The notes under the pieces are model-generated. The model made no database searches and was not told where the DNA came from. It saw nothing but the letters and a program-made list of their open reading frames with translations. 64,000 nucleotides of DNA from Limanda limanda (lineage: Eukaryota; Chordata; Actinopteri; Pleuronectiformes; Pleuronectidae), in contig NC_083646.1 of NCBI RefSeq assembly GCF_963576545.1, forward strand, positions 9,878,991 to 9,942,990. The letters are read 5' to 3'. Numbering within the stretch: position 1 is the stretch's first letter; every line of letters begins with the position of its first letter. A program made the position numbers and the translations under genes. Of the stretch, positions 13,201-25,644 are shown piece by piece.

Positions 13201-14056
13201 CCATGGGGACAAAATGGTTTTCTTCTGTAGCTTTACTATCCACAGTTAGCACTGATGGCTGATTACCTGAGCAATTATTACTTCTACTATTACTGCTATT
13301 AATAAAAGTATTATGGCTCCCAGCACTACTATTACTGCTAATCATGTTGTTAATACTACTTGTAGAGTTACTGTTAGTACTATGGGTACTAACATAAATG
13401 CTCCTATTAATGCTATTATTACTAATAGTGTTACAACTCTTGGAGTTATTGTTGGGCGTATTCACATTATCATTAATTTTGCTGTTGATATTGCAGTAAC
13501 TGTTGTGTATGAGTGCAGGGCTGGAGGTAGGAATGGTAGTCAGGGCATTTGCATTGTTAGCAAAGTGCTCATATGTGTATTTCTTCTTCGGGACACGAGC
13601 CTTAAATGTCGCCGTTTTCCTGCTAGAGACCGAGCCTATACTAGGGCTGTGATTAGTGATCGGAGGGGGAGTAGCTGTGGACAGTGGCGCTAGGGCAGAG
13701 GTAGGAACCACTAAAGTATCAGTGGACATGGTGCTCTTCGTGCCCACTGTCTTGTCTTGTTCTGTCTTTTCTACTGCTTTCTTTCCATCGGCTGATTCCA
13801 CAGGTTTCCTCGGCTCAGTCAACTCCTCCCTCTTGCTGTTTGTGACTGGTGCTTCGTTTGACTTGATGGCTGTGGGCGGACTCTGTTTGCGTGCGGAGGG
13901 AGTGTTGGGTGTGTGCTGTGCGGATTTGACGAGTGTCTCCCTCTTAACTCTTTTGGGGTCTTTCTCTTGGAGGGGCTGAGAGCCTCCCCTCCTTTTCCCC
14001 CCTCTGCCTCGAGTTAACGGCGGGGATCGTCCTCTGTGCTTCTTCATTGGTCTCAT
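10216..14056 (-). CDS. cic: Capicua long isoform (CIC-L), N-terminal giant exon, partial gene
   Basis: Encodes the N-terminal 1280 residues of capicua long isoform, a nuclear HMG-box transcriptional repressor that silences receptor-tyrosine-kinase/ERK target genes (such as PEA3-type ETS genes) until ERK inactivates it. The start is the ATG at 14056 (MRPMKKHRG); the open frame runs further up but without another ATG, and I recall mammalian CIC-L beginning similarly. In order: basic N-terminus; motif [16 protein letters not shown] (150-165); Asn/Ser-rich tract (166-266); conserved CIC-L domain with two beta-rich blocks (about 405-549, DUF4819-type); Arg/Glu run (559-580); Cys/His cluster (C776, C794, C799, C809, H812); long Ser/Pro-rich tail. 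The exon ends in phase 1 at 10216, CACAG then GTGAGG. HMG box and C1 motif are encoded off the left edge. The human extension is about 900 residues, so this one is longer. Family identity is secure; paralogue number is unknown. Confidence 0.93.
13259..13561 (-). repeat. cic: Degenerate trinucleotide repeat inside CIC coding exon (Asn/Ser-rich)
   Basis: About 300 bases of AT-rich, imperfect ATT/ACT/GTT-type triplets lie within the coding exon. On the minus strand they read as AAT/AGT/AAC codons and give roughly 100 residues dominated by Asn, Ser, Thr and Ile. The frame is unbroken. Base composition differs sharply from the GC-rich flanks of the same exon, suggesting an expanded and decayed codon repeat rather than conserved domain sequence. 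Confidence 0.85.
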
Positions 14057-14181
14057 CTCTTCTTCCCTGTTCACAAAGTGCTGTAGATTGTGCGTCGCTC
14101 CTCTTTTTCCCCACTTCTAAGGCACTCCTTTTAGTTTGTTTTGGCTCTCTCTCTCGTTTTCCGTCCTCTGTGCTGCAGTCT
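14057..14181 (-). other. cic: 5' UTR part and splice acceptor of the CIC-L giant exon
   Basis: On the minus strand a long pyrimidine tract ends in CTTTTCAG at 14187-14180, followed by exon sequence beginning ACTGCAG at 14179. This is a textbook acceptor 123 bases before the CIC-L ATG, and there is no ATG between them. It implies at least one upstream untranslated exon, fitting the CpG-rich promoter near 20.4-21.5 kb. A weaker alternative AG near 14085 lacks a pyrimidine tract. Confidence 0.75.
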
Positions 14182-15410
14182 GAAAAGGAAGAGGGAGACG
14201 CAGAAGACAGGTGGTCATTTATTATCTTCATAATCAAAAATTGCTGAGAACAAGAATGACGTGATACCTGGTAGCGTGTATCTCTGCATTGGCTATCACA
14301 CTGGCTCAAAAATGTGACATATGGTCTCATTCATGCGTCCATGTCTACAGAGTGCATGCACGTGTCTGTGTGTGTGTGTGCATGTCGGCAAATAAAGAAA
14401 AAATTAAAAATCTTAATTGAAAAATAGTTGTCCACCATTTTAAAACCTGACGGCAACATTTTAAAAAAGCTACTGCTTCATGAAAAAGAAAGACATAATT
14501 AATTTTCAAAAAATATCAGTATTCTTATCAATATTAAAATTTCACAAAAGCATGAATAAACAGCAGCTTGATGTTGTGGTTATCATGAAATATTGATTAA
14601 CTGAGACAGAGGTTTAAGAAGGAAAGAAGGACAGCCTGAAAAAAAGACAGATAGAAAGAAATAAAAGAAAAAAGAAAGACAGATAGAAAGAGAGAAAGAT
14701 TCAAGGTCACTCACTACAATTTGTCTCAATCTGCCTTTAATGAGGCCTCCATCTCTTTAAATGCATGCAGAGACAAACATGCTTTCCCCTTATCTGTCTT
14801 TGTAACACACACACACGCATGCATACACAAATACACACAAACACACACTTGAGTCACATACTAAGGTCGCCTGATCTCTCCACTGTACTCCCTCCAGCTA
14901 CTCCGACATGCTATGCATAATAGACTTGATACTCCGTGTTCAACGTGGGATTGCAACAACACGGCATTTATTTTGACTTCCATTGGGAGGAGAAGGGCTG
15001 GCAGTGGCGCGGGTGAGGTCAGCCTCTAACATAAGTGTAAAAGAGAGTGAGACAGAGAGGGAGAGGTTGATAGAGGTATGGGTATGCGGCTGTTTGGCTG
15101 TTTGTTCAAATAGGCTGTTCTTGTGTAGTCATTGGGAATTTCCACAGTCATTCTAGCACTCGCTGGCCCTCTCTCACTCTGTCTTTCCCAGCCGTCTTTT
15201 GTTTTTGTTTCTCACACTGACACGCACAGTCGCACACACACACTCTCTCTCTCACATACACACAAACACACACATTTTTTAAAACAAACTGAAAAAGTCA
15301 ATATAATTGGAATAATCTGCCTCGGTAAGATACGCCCAAAACGAGAGAAATTAAAAGGCTGGCACAGGATCAGGCACACTCACTGATGCAAGATTACAGG
15401 CTAAATACAA

Positions 15411-15560
<150 letters not shown>

Positions 15561-15643
15561 CCAAGTGTGCGGTTAGGCTCAGCAACTCACCAACACATGC
15601 AAATGCCTTCATTCCTACAACTCAAATACACTCAAACTAATAC

Positions 15644-15790
<147 letters not shown>

Positions 15791-16136
15791 CCCTAACCTA
15801 ACCCACATCACTGTCTTTCCTTCTTGACCTCTGCCCTCAAACAAACAGGCTTTTGTTTTCATTACTAATCATCATTCTCTTAGCTCCTGATTTTGTGTAT
15901 TTTATTATTACTGTTCCTAATGATTAAAGCACAATATAAATGTTCTAACAGATATAATTCTACTGATCTCTTCCATTGTAAATTCTGTACACACCCATAC
16001 CTACTGTGATAATGATTTTTGGAATTTCATTGCATTGACACCATGTGTGTAGATTCATCTGGAGTTTCCCTACTGTGCTGTTACTGCGATGCTTTTTACA
16101 AATGCTGGAATTTGACAAACTGGAATGGCACTCATG

Positions 16137-16465
16137 GCTCCACCAAGGCCCAGCAGTCTCATTTAGGTCAATCAAGCTGCACCAGATTTCCCACACTCAT
16201 AGAAATCTGTCCTCTAAATATGCCAGATTTTTTTCATCAAGATCCATGAAATATTCAATGAATTGTTCCCTGGTGAAAATGTGGAAAAAATGACCAATCT
16301 CACAATGTTAAAGAAGGTGAAAAAAAAATCCTGGATCCTCCCTTTTTTCCAGATCCACTCCAAAATTGGATTCTTGTCCCATGACCCATGCTTCCACCAA
16401 AAATGCATGGTAATCTCTCCCATAGTTTTTTGCGTAACCTTGCTTACAAACATACCAAACAACAA
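16137..16465 (-). mobile_element. Teleost non-autonomous dispersed repeat, copy 1
   Basis: The sequence reads in reverse orientation like a dispersed element common in fish genomes. Recognisable parts are an inverse of CCTTGGTGGAG near 16138, blocks about TCCACACC-type GGATCC context near 16330-16370, and the inverse of AGGTTACGCAAAAAACTA near 16423-16440. The same blocks recur at 41869-42194 and 57312-57545 in this window. It has no coding capacity, and I cannot name the family with certainty. Confidence 0.6.
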
Positions 16466-19400
16466 ACAAATGGACGGTGACTGTCTCTGTATCTGTGCTT
16501 ATTAACTATTAAAAGGCTGCTGTTGAAGATCATTTACTTCATCCTAAATATAAGCGGATAAAAGATACAAACACACGATGCAAATGTTTTCTGATCTTTT
16601 CAAAGCAGTTTGACCTTTGAAAGCTTCCCTGTGCAATGAGTCACAAAATCAATCGAAAGTATCAGCAACACTTTTCATATTATTGCTAATAAGAAACTAT
16701 ATTTAAAAAAAATATTGCTCACGCACCAATGTGCAGACAAACATAAATTGAATCTCCACATATAGTAGCCTACAGTACTCACTCTCTGATTCCAGTATAC
16801 GTGTAAATTATTTGTTCCAGCCAAAGCGAAAAAAAGAAAAAAAACTCTGACTCCAGGAATGTGCACCCAGTACCAGGCCGAGCACCCCTTCATTAGAGAA
16901 GACACGGAGGCCTCGGCTTGGATCGTCGGTCCTGTGGAGCTGCTGGGAAGGACAGGAAGGAGTCAGGGCCACTTGGCCGACTGACTGGTTGGCTGAATGA
17001 CTCGCGAGGATCTGATCTTAGCAAAGAAAAATGCATTGGTCATGCTCACAGCCTCCCCAAATGCTCCGGGCTTCGGCTGATAAGCCAGCAGCAGCAGGCA
17101 TGTGTGTGTGTATTCATGTTCTGTAACTTTGAATGAACTGGACAGTGCAACACACTGTGAACAACATGCAGATAAAGGAGGAGGCTCGGGATCAGACACT
17201 GACCTGCGTGTCTTTATTCTCAGAACTGAGTTCAGGTTCATAACCAAACTAAACAGATCTATTCATCCAAAACATTTTAACTACTCAACCACATGGGCTC
17301 ATTTCTGAGTCCTTAGAAACACATGTTTTATAGACATGCAATAATCTTACCCAGTGGATTTTATTAGAAATTCCAGACAAAATACCAAGATATGTTCAAC
17401 TAAATTACAGGGATAAGTTTATGAATTCATGCATGAAGCATCTATAATTGTGCTGTCAGTGTTGTCATATAATAAATGGCGTAGGATTTTATCATTGCAT
17501 ATATAGTCCTAATGTGAGTCCATAATTCTTCCATTAAAAAAAAAATCACAAGGATTACAATGTGTGCTCATCAAAATATCCCTAATATGAATTTAACTGC
17601 AGACCTATGACTCTCAGTATATTGTTAGCTGCAATCCAGGATGTTGAGAGCTGGTTTAAACCATGTTGATCAAAAAATGGGAAAAAAGAGGAAACTAAAT
17701 TGTTGAAAAATCCAGATTTTGCTCTGGAGTGAATCCAAAGCAGAGAGAAACACAGTCATAATTTTGGTAATTCAAGACGTCCACACATTCAAGCCTTAGT
17801 GTCGGTTAAGAGCCAGACATTTGCTTCTCTGGTCGAAAGCTACAGTAAATCCTGAAGAGACAGATAATCGACGGCTAACGTCTCCATGGTGTTTGGACTG
17901 TACTCCTCCTTTAAAAAGCAAAAAGATGCCGTTTCACCCAATAAACACGCAGCAGCACACAATGTGTCCCCTCACCTCAGCATAGCAACATCAACTTTTA
18001 CACACCTACTAAATGCTCGGGTCGGAGTTTACAGTGTATTCATGCATTCACTGTTAAAATCTCCCTTGGACTCATATATTGTCTCACACACATACACACA
18101 CACAGTCATTGTGCCACAAACACTTCACCACACATACGCACGAGCTCTCACTGTGACCAGTATCAGTTTTGCATCACTGCAAAAAGAAGCATACAAATTA
18201 CATTTATCATTCTTGAATTTTGGATTTATAAATATCATTTTCATGCTAAAAGCATCTTAGGTGGATTTCTTAGCAAGAGTGCATGTATGTGCCAAAAACC
18301 CACCCACACATACATGAGCACAACACGGTCATTCATAAGGAAATCTCATCTCAATGTCAACATTACAACAAGTTGTACAGTTTTTTATTACTGGACTGTA
18401 CAACCCCCTCTAATCCTCCACCTTGATGCCAGTTTATTCAGTCAGTCGTAGAAAATGTAGCCTTTGCCCCACCGCAACATGGCACAGGATGGGAGTGTGA
18501 GTGTGTGTGTGTGTGTGGGGGGGGGGCATTTGAGCTGCCAATAGTGCACAAGGTATATGACTGTATACGGTTGTCTTTAGGTTGTACCTTGCTCAACGCT
18601 GCCTTTGCACAAATGTCAATGTGAATGTGTACGTAGTTGCCAGGCACGCTGCAGCTCATCCCTCTCCTAAAAGCATTTTATGGGCGTCTGTACGGGCGCA
18701 GGGCTGCAGTGAGGAGCACAGGGATGGAGGGTGAAGAACGTGCAGTGGCACAACACGGGTAGACAGGCAGTAGTACGGCAGCGACAGTGAAGTCTGCCGT
18801 GGCCCTCGTACACTCCAGCATGGCAGGGCGGCTTTGCCCTTAACTGGGTCACCAGGGAGCATGCTCATACATGAAACAGCTAAAAAATAAAAAAGATGCT
18901 CTCTATTACACTGTTTGATTTGTGCTGTAGTGAGTGGGATATGATGGTCGCACAGGCAACGTAACACAAGTGAAGGAAAATATTGTGTTGGGGTATTTTA
19001 GGTGCAGCAAGAGGGCGAGCTGAAGTGTGTATGTCTGAGCAATGAAGAGTGTGCGCACTTTTATGAAGAGCGGCCATTGTGAGTTACTATGAATACAGGC
19101 AGCTGCTTAGTGGATGGCATATTATTATATCAATAAAAAGAAAAACATTGAGGCCAGGAATTTGTGCATTGGCATATTGATCAGGAGGCTGGGGCATAGA
19201 TCAGAGGTGGCTGCTCCTGTTTGGGACCAAATGGCAGAACTGCCAATGCCACATCAATGGCCAACAAGCTATGCAAAGATGCCTCCAACGTCAGGGGTTT
19301 GTCCTCTGCGTGAACAAGTGGGACAAACCAGACAATCTGCATGACAGGGGCGGGACGATTTCCAGATGTCAGAAAAAAAAGAACCCTATCACTTAAAAAT

Positions 19401-20403
19401 GCACACAGGTAGCGAGGTATGACGGGAGTGTTTTCAAACTGCCCAGTCAGAGATGTCCCTGATTGCAGTGCAGAAAAGTGTGTGTGTGTGTGATAGTGCG
19501 TGTGTGTTGGTGAGTGTGAGTGTGTGTTGGTGATGGGAACAGCCGAGAAAACACCGAATGCTTCTCTGCGCCGATCTGTGCGAGTACTACGAGCAGCGCT
19601 GCAGAATGTCAGAGGAGTGTTATGACTGGAGGCTGCTCCTCTGCACGGGGCTCGCTAACAAACACAAACAACCGGTTTCAAGTCACGTTTTATAATCATC
19701 CACTCACACTACACGGGCCTATTTTTTTTTATTCTCCTCCGTGCAACGCTGTTTTGCATTGAAACATCCATCGGAGTCCGGAGGAGCTTCTGCACGGTGA
19801 CACTCCGCCTGTAGGATTTCTACAAACTTGGTCTGAAAGCAGGGCTATGCAGGGATTCGCTCTAGTAAGCAGCTCAGTATGTTAGTAGTAGTAGTGGTGG
19901 TTGTAGGAGTCGTAGTACGCATCGGCAGCAGAGTCCTGGTCCTCGTCCCCACATCATGACAGCGTCCGCCTCCCAGCGAGGAAACAAGCTCCTGATGTTT
20001 TCCTCCATTTTCCTTTTTATAAAACACATACTGACCTCTCGCAGCTGCTTCGTAAACACGTCGAAGCTGCGAACGGCTCGGTAGTTTTCTGCTTTTTTTT
20101 TTTTTACTACGCTAGCGTAAAAAAAAAAAAAAAACTCCCCGGCGAAGGTGAAAAAGTGCTGGAGAGTAACTGCGTGTTTGTGATTCCAGGTCGGAAGCTT
20201 GTTCCGTGGCGTGCGGAGACTGCGGGGAAACATTTGGGAAAGTTTTTGCGGCTGTTCCACCCGCACCCCTCCCCTCTCCCTCCCTCGGCTCCTCGGTCGC
20301 TCCGCTTCTCCGGACCAGCGGAACCAGTGGAACCAGCAGCTCGTCCCGGTGTCGTGCTAAAGGTGCAAACAGCTCCTGTGCTAAACTTTAAGTTTCAACT
20401 CAC

Positions 20404-21500
20404 CCGAACCAGCGCTGTTCCCTTCGCCGCGGGAGGATTCACAGCCTCGTTCCGCCGCCGTGGAGGCTCTTACAACTCCCCGTCACCTCCCCCGGCTGTT
20501 GAGCTCCGTGCGCTGCCCCCTCACTCTTCACTTTTCCTCCGCAGAACATGTCTCCCCCCCCCCGCAGCAGAAAGTCAAACACGGCTGTGGAAAACTATCG
20601 CTCTTCTTTTTCCCACTACAGACACAAAATGGTGAATGAACCACTTACAGCTGGGCGAGCGGACCAATCACATGTGGCTGACAGGTACAGTAGCCAATGG
20701 GCGGCGGCGCCACGGACCGAGGGGCGTGGCCGGCTGTCAAAGTGCTGCTGACGGACGTGCGTGCGCAGCCAATGGCGGCTCGTATGCGGTGTCCTGTCCC
20801 AAAGTTTACAGTAGCCAATGAGAGCGCTGGGAACCATAGGAACAGCACGGGGGAGGGCCGAGGGGAGGGAGCTCACCACCCGGAGCCAATAGAAAGGCAC
20901 ACACGCTGAGGAGGGCGGGTGTTTGCCGTGATTGACAGGTGCAGTGTCGCTGAGCTGCAGCTCGGTGTTTTAAAACACAACATTATGAGGACCGTGTAGA
21001 CTCAGCCGGCTAACAGCTGTTAGCATGTAGCTACACCCAGTAACAGAGGAGAGACACAGCCGCGGCGTGTCACAGGTTCGATTCCCGGAGCCGGAGCACG
21101 ACTCCTCCGCTCCGTCTCTCTCTCTCCCTTTTCCTCTCTCTCCCTTTTTCTCTCAGCAACAGACTCTCGCTTTCACCGCCCTCAGCCAATCAGGGCGCAG
21201 CGCTCTCCTGCTCGCTCTGACGTCGCCGGCGTCTCCGCCCCGCCCACACCGCTGCGAGTGAACGGGACCGCTCTCCGCTGACGTCACCGCAGCGGCAGGC
21301 GATTGGGCGAGCCGGCGACGTCCCAGGACCAATGGACGCGCGCGGCGGTGATGTCATCACGATTGTTGCCACCAGCTGGACCGAGGGGGCGTGGTCTGGC
21401 GAACTCGGCTAACCCCGCGTTTGTAAGCGGGAGCGCTGATGGAGGAGGAGGTGATGGAGGAGGTGATGGAGGAGTTGATGGCGGCTGAGTCCTGAAAGAT
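20404..21500 (-). promoter_or_regulatory. cic: CpG-rich promoter region, probable CIC-L promoter and 5' UTR exon
   Basis: This is the most CpG-rich stretch in the window. Five CCAAT boxes in the same orientation lie at 20664, 20694, 20769, 20815 and 20886, with more near 21186 and 21330. CRE sites are TGACGTCG (21218), a full TGACGTCA (21279) and TGATGTCATCA (21349). Sp1-like GGGCGG motifs are interspersed. On the minus strand a good donor, CGG then GTGAGT, lies at 20404/20403; a stronger-looking GTAAGT lies near 20648. With the CIC-L acceptor at 14180 and no other minus-strand gene between, this is the natural CIC-L promoter. Start site and exact exon are not determinable by eye; divergent plus-strand transcription is also possible. 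Confidence 0.5.
20664..20890. promoter_or_regulatory. Cluster of five CCAAT boxes (NF-Y type)
   Basis: Five CCAAT pentamers in the same orientation occur in 227 bases, with spacings of 30, 75, 46 and 71. Four have the AGCCAAT context typical of NF-Y sites, all inside CpG-rich DNA. This is direct sequence evidence for a housekeeping-type promoter; which transcript it serves is inferred. Confidence 0.7.
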
Positions 21501-21861
21501 GGAGGAGATGTGCGTGTGCAGGTGCGTGTTAGGTGCGTGACAGGGCCTCATGCACACGTGATTACACACCGCACACACACATATGCACCGTGACCTTTAA
21601 CCCCTGCACAGAAGAAGTGGAGCCACAGCACCATGAAGAGACAGAATAGTAAACATTACATAATATCGTGTGTTCACCACAATCACGCTGAGACAGACAT
21701 CTACGCGGGGATCCGGGGGCAGCAGCGACCCCTGGCGGTGGGATCCGGTCCTGATGCTCTCACGCTGAGCCTCTGCGCAGTGATGGGAGAGGAGAGGCGT
21801 GGATCTAAAAACAGAAGGAAGCACTGATTGGTTGAAATGAGCTGTAGATTTTGTTGAGAGA

Positions 21862-21876
21862 GTGTGTGTGTGTGTG

Positions 21877-21968
<92 letters not shown>
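21862..21968. repeat. (TG)n microsatellite, about 106 bases
   Basis: A TG dinucleotide array with one CGTG interruption near 21882, next to the CpG-rich promoter. Confidence 0.97.
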
Positions 21969-21969
<1 letters not shown>

Positions 21970-22681
21970 AGGGAAAGAGGGAGACAGACAGAGACAACAG
22001 TTGATGATCAAATGTTGATGTAGGGTGACATCTAGTTGTCATACTTCAGTACTGCAGCTGCAGAATTGTCAAAACATTGTGTGAACTGGGACTTTAATTC
22101 TCTGAGCTGGTGTGTTGAATTATTTCCGAGGTCGACATCAATACATTTCTACACAGGCTTAAAAGGAAGTATAAAACACACTGGGAGCTATTCATGTTTA
22201 AAAAGCCCACAGGATAATGATTGAATTTGAGATGTGGTTGTTAGAGAGCTGAGGCCTCTGCACACAGGGACACATTTTACAGATTAGAATATGTGTTAGT
22301 GCTCTCTGGTGGCCAAACACTGTTTCTGAGTTTAAAAAAAAGTTTGTCATTGCTTACTTATTATAAAGTGCTGTTATAACAAGCTTGTATCAAGGAGGAG
22401 TCCAGGCCAATGTTATTTCTTTCAGGAACCCAGAAGCCAACCATCGCTGAAAGATCAGCTGATTAATGGATTCATCCATTTACAGGAAGTCAGTGGGCAT
22501 CAGGTCCAATGACTGATTAACTATTAAAGTGCCAACAATTCACTGGAAAGATTGATAAAAGAGATTTATGTTATAGTAAACTCAACATTGTTTTGGTCTT
22601 TGACTGAGGGTCAGACACATTTAAAAGAATTGTTCGACTGGGCTTCAGGAAATAAAGACCATGTTCTGTTTTCTGATATTT

Positions 22682-22912
22682 TATCCATCCATCCATTAAC
22701 GATACCACTTATCCTTTAAAAAAGTTGGATCGAATCTCAGCTCACATTGGACAAGAGGCAGAGGACATTCTGGACCTAACCCCAATCTGTCTAAATGTCC
22801 AGGGACACGGGGAGATCATGCAAACTCCAAACAGAAACCAGGGTTCAAACAAAGAACCTTGTTGCTGTGAGGCGAGAGTGCAGACCGCTGGTCCACTATG
22901 CCGCCCCTGACA
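22682..22912 (+). mobile_element. Degenerate teleost dispersed repeat (CATCCATCCATTA family)
   Basis: It begins with ATCCATCCATCCATTAACGA and contains the well-known fish-repeat blocks around GGGGAGATCATGCAAACTCC (22809) and a CTTGTTGCTGTGAGGCGA-like block (22858), ending with a GCCGCC segment. These blocks recur across teleost genomes in retroposon-like repeats. This copy lacks the middle of the element and is non-coding. The exact family name was not assigned. Confidence 0.7.
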
Positions 22913-24149
22913 AGTTATAACCTAATTTGTGTGGTGTTTCTGTGTCTCTGCAGTTGCTCCATAGTAGTGATATTGGGAACTGAAATAAAATGTGTCTTAG
23001 GCTCTCATTTTCATAATTTTCTTTAAATTTTCTCATTTGTAAAACATAAATTAGTTTCTGTATTCTAAATATTTTTCACATTTTGCTTTTGCTTTGGTTA
23101 TGACACGTGGCTTTTTACACGTTTGACCAAACAGGGTGAAGGTCGCCTCTCTAGTCTTTTTTCCAGATGTTTTCACCACCTTCTCTCGTCCTCAGCACAG
23201 GGAGTTTGACTGGTTGTCAAGTTCTAATGTCCTCAACTGACTCGTTGTAAAAGTTTAGTCTTTAATAACTTTATTATAAATATATTCCTGCTTCCTCTGT
23301 GGTTCCCTCTTTGCTCCACTAGAGGATCAATAAAGCCTCAAAGCATCATCTTCAGTGTTTCAGGTCTTCCTCTCTTGTCTCTTGTCATGCGTCCGCACCG
23401 ACCACCCCTCCTTGTTAGCAGAGCCCCCCCCCCCCCCTGTCTGTTTCCCCAGCCCTGCTCTCCCCCACTCCATGGGATTCCGACCTCTGACCTCCACCCC
23501 TCACCCCCTCTGTGTGCGCTCATCACTGGCCTGTCAGTCAAACACCCGAGACCCTCCTCTCCTGCTGGGCTCTGCCGTCGGCCCCCGGCCTCAGGTACAG
23601 ACAGCAGCCGAGGGAGACTGAGCGGAGGGAGAGGAGGGAGAGGAGGGAGAGGTGGAAGACGAGAGGCTGTGACAGGGGAGATATTTCATGTTTTCACTTT
23701 GGCAACAGCAGTAAAAGAGTTTGGATTAACGAGTCAGACGCTCAGCAGCAGTCTCGTCTCTATTGTTCCCCCCCCGTCCCACTTGACTGTAAACTAACCA
23801 TAACTCCACACAAAGCCAGCAGCAGGGATGTCTCACACTGTCAGAGTCTTAAAGCTCACAGTAGCATGACCCCTGACCTCCGACCCTCACCTCAGCCTCT
23901 CACCCAGCCCAGGCCGACCTCATCACACCCCATCAGAGGGGAAGAAAAGCTTCTCCAAACGAGCGCTGTGCCGTCATGGAAAAGCTGCGTTCCAATAAAA
24001 CAATGAGAAGCGACAGTCGAACAGAGACAGTGACGGTTCAGAGAGGATTGAACATGTCGCTCCGTGATGTCACACGGACACTCTGGATCCCTGTGTCTTC
24101 TGTGACCCCCCCGACTTCTCCTCTTGTGCCACCGCGATATTGAAATTTC

Positions 24150-24375
24150 TAGATTCAAGATTCAAGATTTTTATTGTCAAATGCACAGAGATAACATGAA
24201 ACAGTCACTGGCATTGAAATACTTGGGTCACAGGCTCTCTTTAAGCAATGCTCAGTAGTTTCAACCAAAAAAATAAAATAAAAATAGAAATAGTATAAAA
24301 TAGAATAAAATAAAATAGAATAAAATAGAATATCAAAAATTTAAAATAGAAAATAAAATATATATATCTTAATAT
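24150..24375 (-). mobile_element. Retroposon-like tail with A-rich minisatellite
   Basis: It starts with tandem ATTCAAGATTCAAG followed by TTTTTATTGTCAAATGCACA, a sequence familiar as the 3' tail of a fish retroposon in reverse orientation. From 24267 it passes into an A-rich array built on AAAATAGAATA units. No reverse transcriptase remains. Family assignment is tentative. Confidence 0.6.
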
Positions 24376-24529
24376 ATATCTTTACAGATGAGGAGAAAAA
24401 TAAAACAACAATAGTTCAATTTGTGCAGTAGTGCAAATATTCAATTATGCTTATTACGGTGTTTGTGTTTTGGATTAAAATGTCTCCACTTATGGAAGAT
24501 TGCATTTAAATTGGCTACAGATCATGTCC

Positions 24530-24845
24530 TTTCTACTTGAGTAAAAGTTATTTATTACTTGCTTTGAAATATATTTATACATACATATATTTAAAGGTGG
24601 GGTGTGATGTTACCTATGTCCACTCTGATTGGATCAATTCCCCTCTTGCTATTAATTACTTCAAAAATAAAAAAACAATGTAAATATATATCACAATGCT
24701 TTGTAAAAGTATATTAGAGTAGAAAGTACAGGTATCTGCTGATATATGTTGTGGATTTAAAGTAAAAAGTACCAGAAAATAATTATATACGAGTAAAGTA
24801 CAGATTCATGAAAACTGTACTTTACATACTTAGTTACATCCTGAG
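24530..24845. mobile_element. Decayed AGTAAAAGTA-type teleost repeat
   Basis: Repeated AGTAAAAGT, AAAGTACAG and GTACTTTACATACTTAGTTA motifs resemble a common fish MITE-like element rich in TACTTTTACT. Motifs occur near 24540, 24708-24735 and 24760-24840. It is degenerate, and its ends are not defined. Confidence 0.45.
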
Positions 24846-25644
24846 ACAGTTACCACAGTCTATCTGCTGAACATCACTGAATCATGACGCCTGGTTTCTG
24901 CTTCTTCTGAGTCTTTACAACTTCATCTTATCACATTTTGGTTTCATCTTCCGCCGGCGGCTGAGGCAAGCTCCACCTCACATAAGGGTCTTTGAATAGC
25001 TTTGTACTTTCTTTCCACTGAACCTGTGCTGTCTTTTACCTTGGGCTGTTAGGGATGGAGTGTGGGTCTGAAGGGTTTGAGTAACTCAGGCCCTGCAAGG
25101 TCGAGGATTAAGGGGAGATCATCATGCCAGGAAACGGCACTATCAAACCTGGAGATAAAACATGTTGGACTAAAGGAAACAAAGTCTCTGAATGTTTCTC
25201 TCCTTCATGGACTGAAGCACGAACAGCTGCTGTATTCTTCTGAAGTTTGGTCCCTGTCCCTGATAAACGACTGAATAACACCGTAGCATCTTCACAGCCC
25301 CACCGAGGTGGTGCAGGACGCTGGCATCCTCGCCGGCTGCACTACAGAGAACACTGGGCCCTTGTACTCGCTGCATTCTTGTTCACAGTAACTTTACACC
25401 ACTCAGCTGTTCCTCAGGGTCCTCGTCGTGTCCCTGAGCTGAAGACACAACGCTCATGGACTCATGTCCTCGGACACAGATTCTTGTCTGTGATAGAGAC
25501 GAGATAAGGAACAGGGAGCGTTTTCAAATCAGGGATCTTCTTCATTAGTGTCCATCCTCTTATTAGTATTTAATATGTCATTGTATAACACAGGCTATAG
25601 ATTCACAACTGTTCAGAAACAGTATATAACTGTACTATTGTACA

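Noticed and set aside
21073..21097. tRNA-like B-box GGTTCGATTCCCGG
   Set aside because: The sequence resembles a T-arm, but the stem does not pair and no A-box, anticodon arm or acceptor stem is found upstream.
21439..21495. Small plus-strand frame MEEEVMEEVMEELMAAES in the CpG-rich region
   Set aside because: It arises from a short GATGGAGGAG minisatellite. It could be an upstream frame of a divergent transcript, but there is no evidence of transcription, so it is not listed as a gene.
23355..24158. GC-rich patch with overlapping open frames of 88-164 codons as a gene
   Set aside because: The frames overlap on both strands, are rich in Pro/Ser/Arg from base composition, have no domain and no convincing splice or promoter context.
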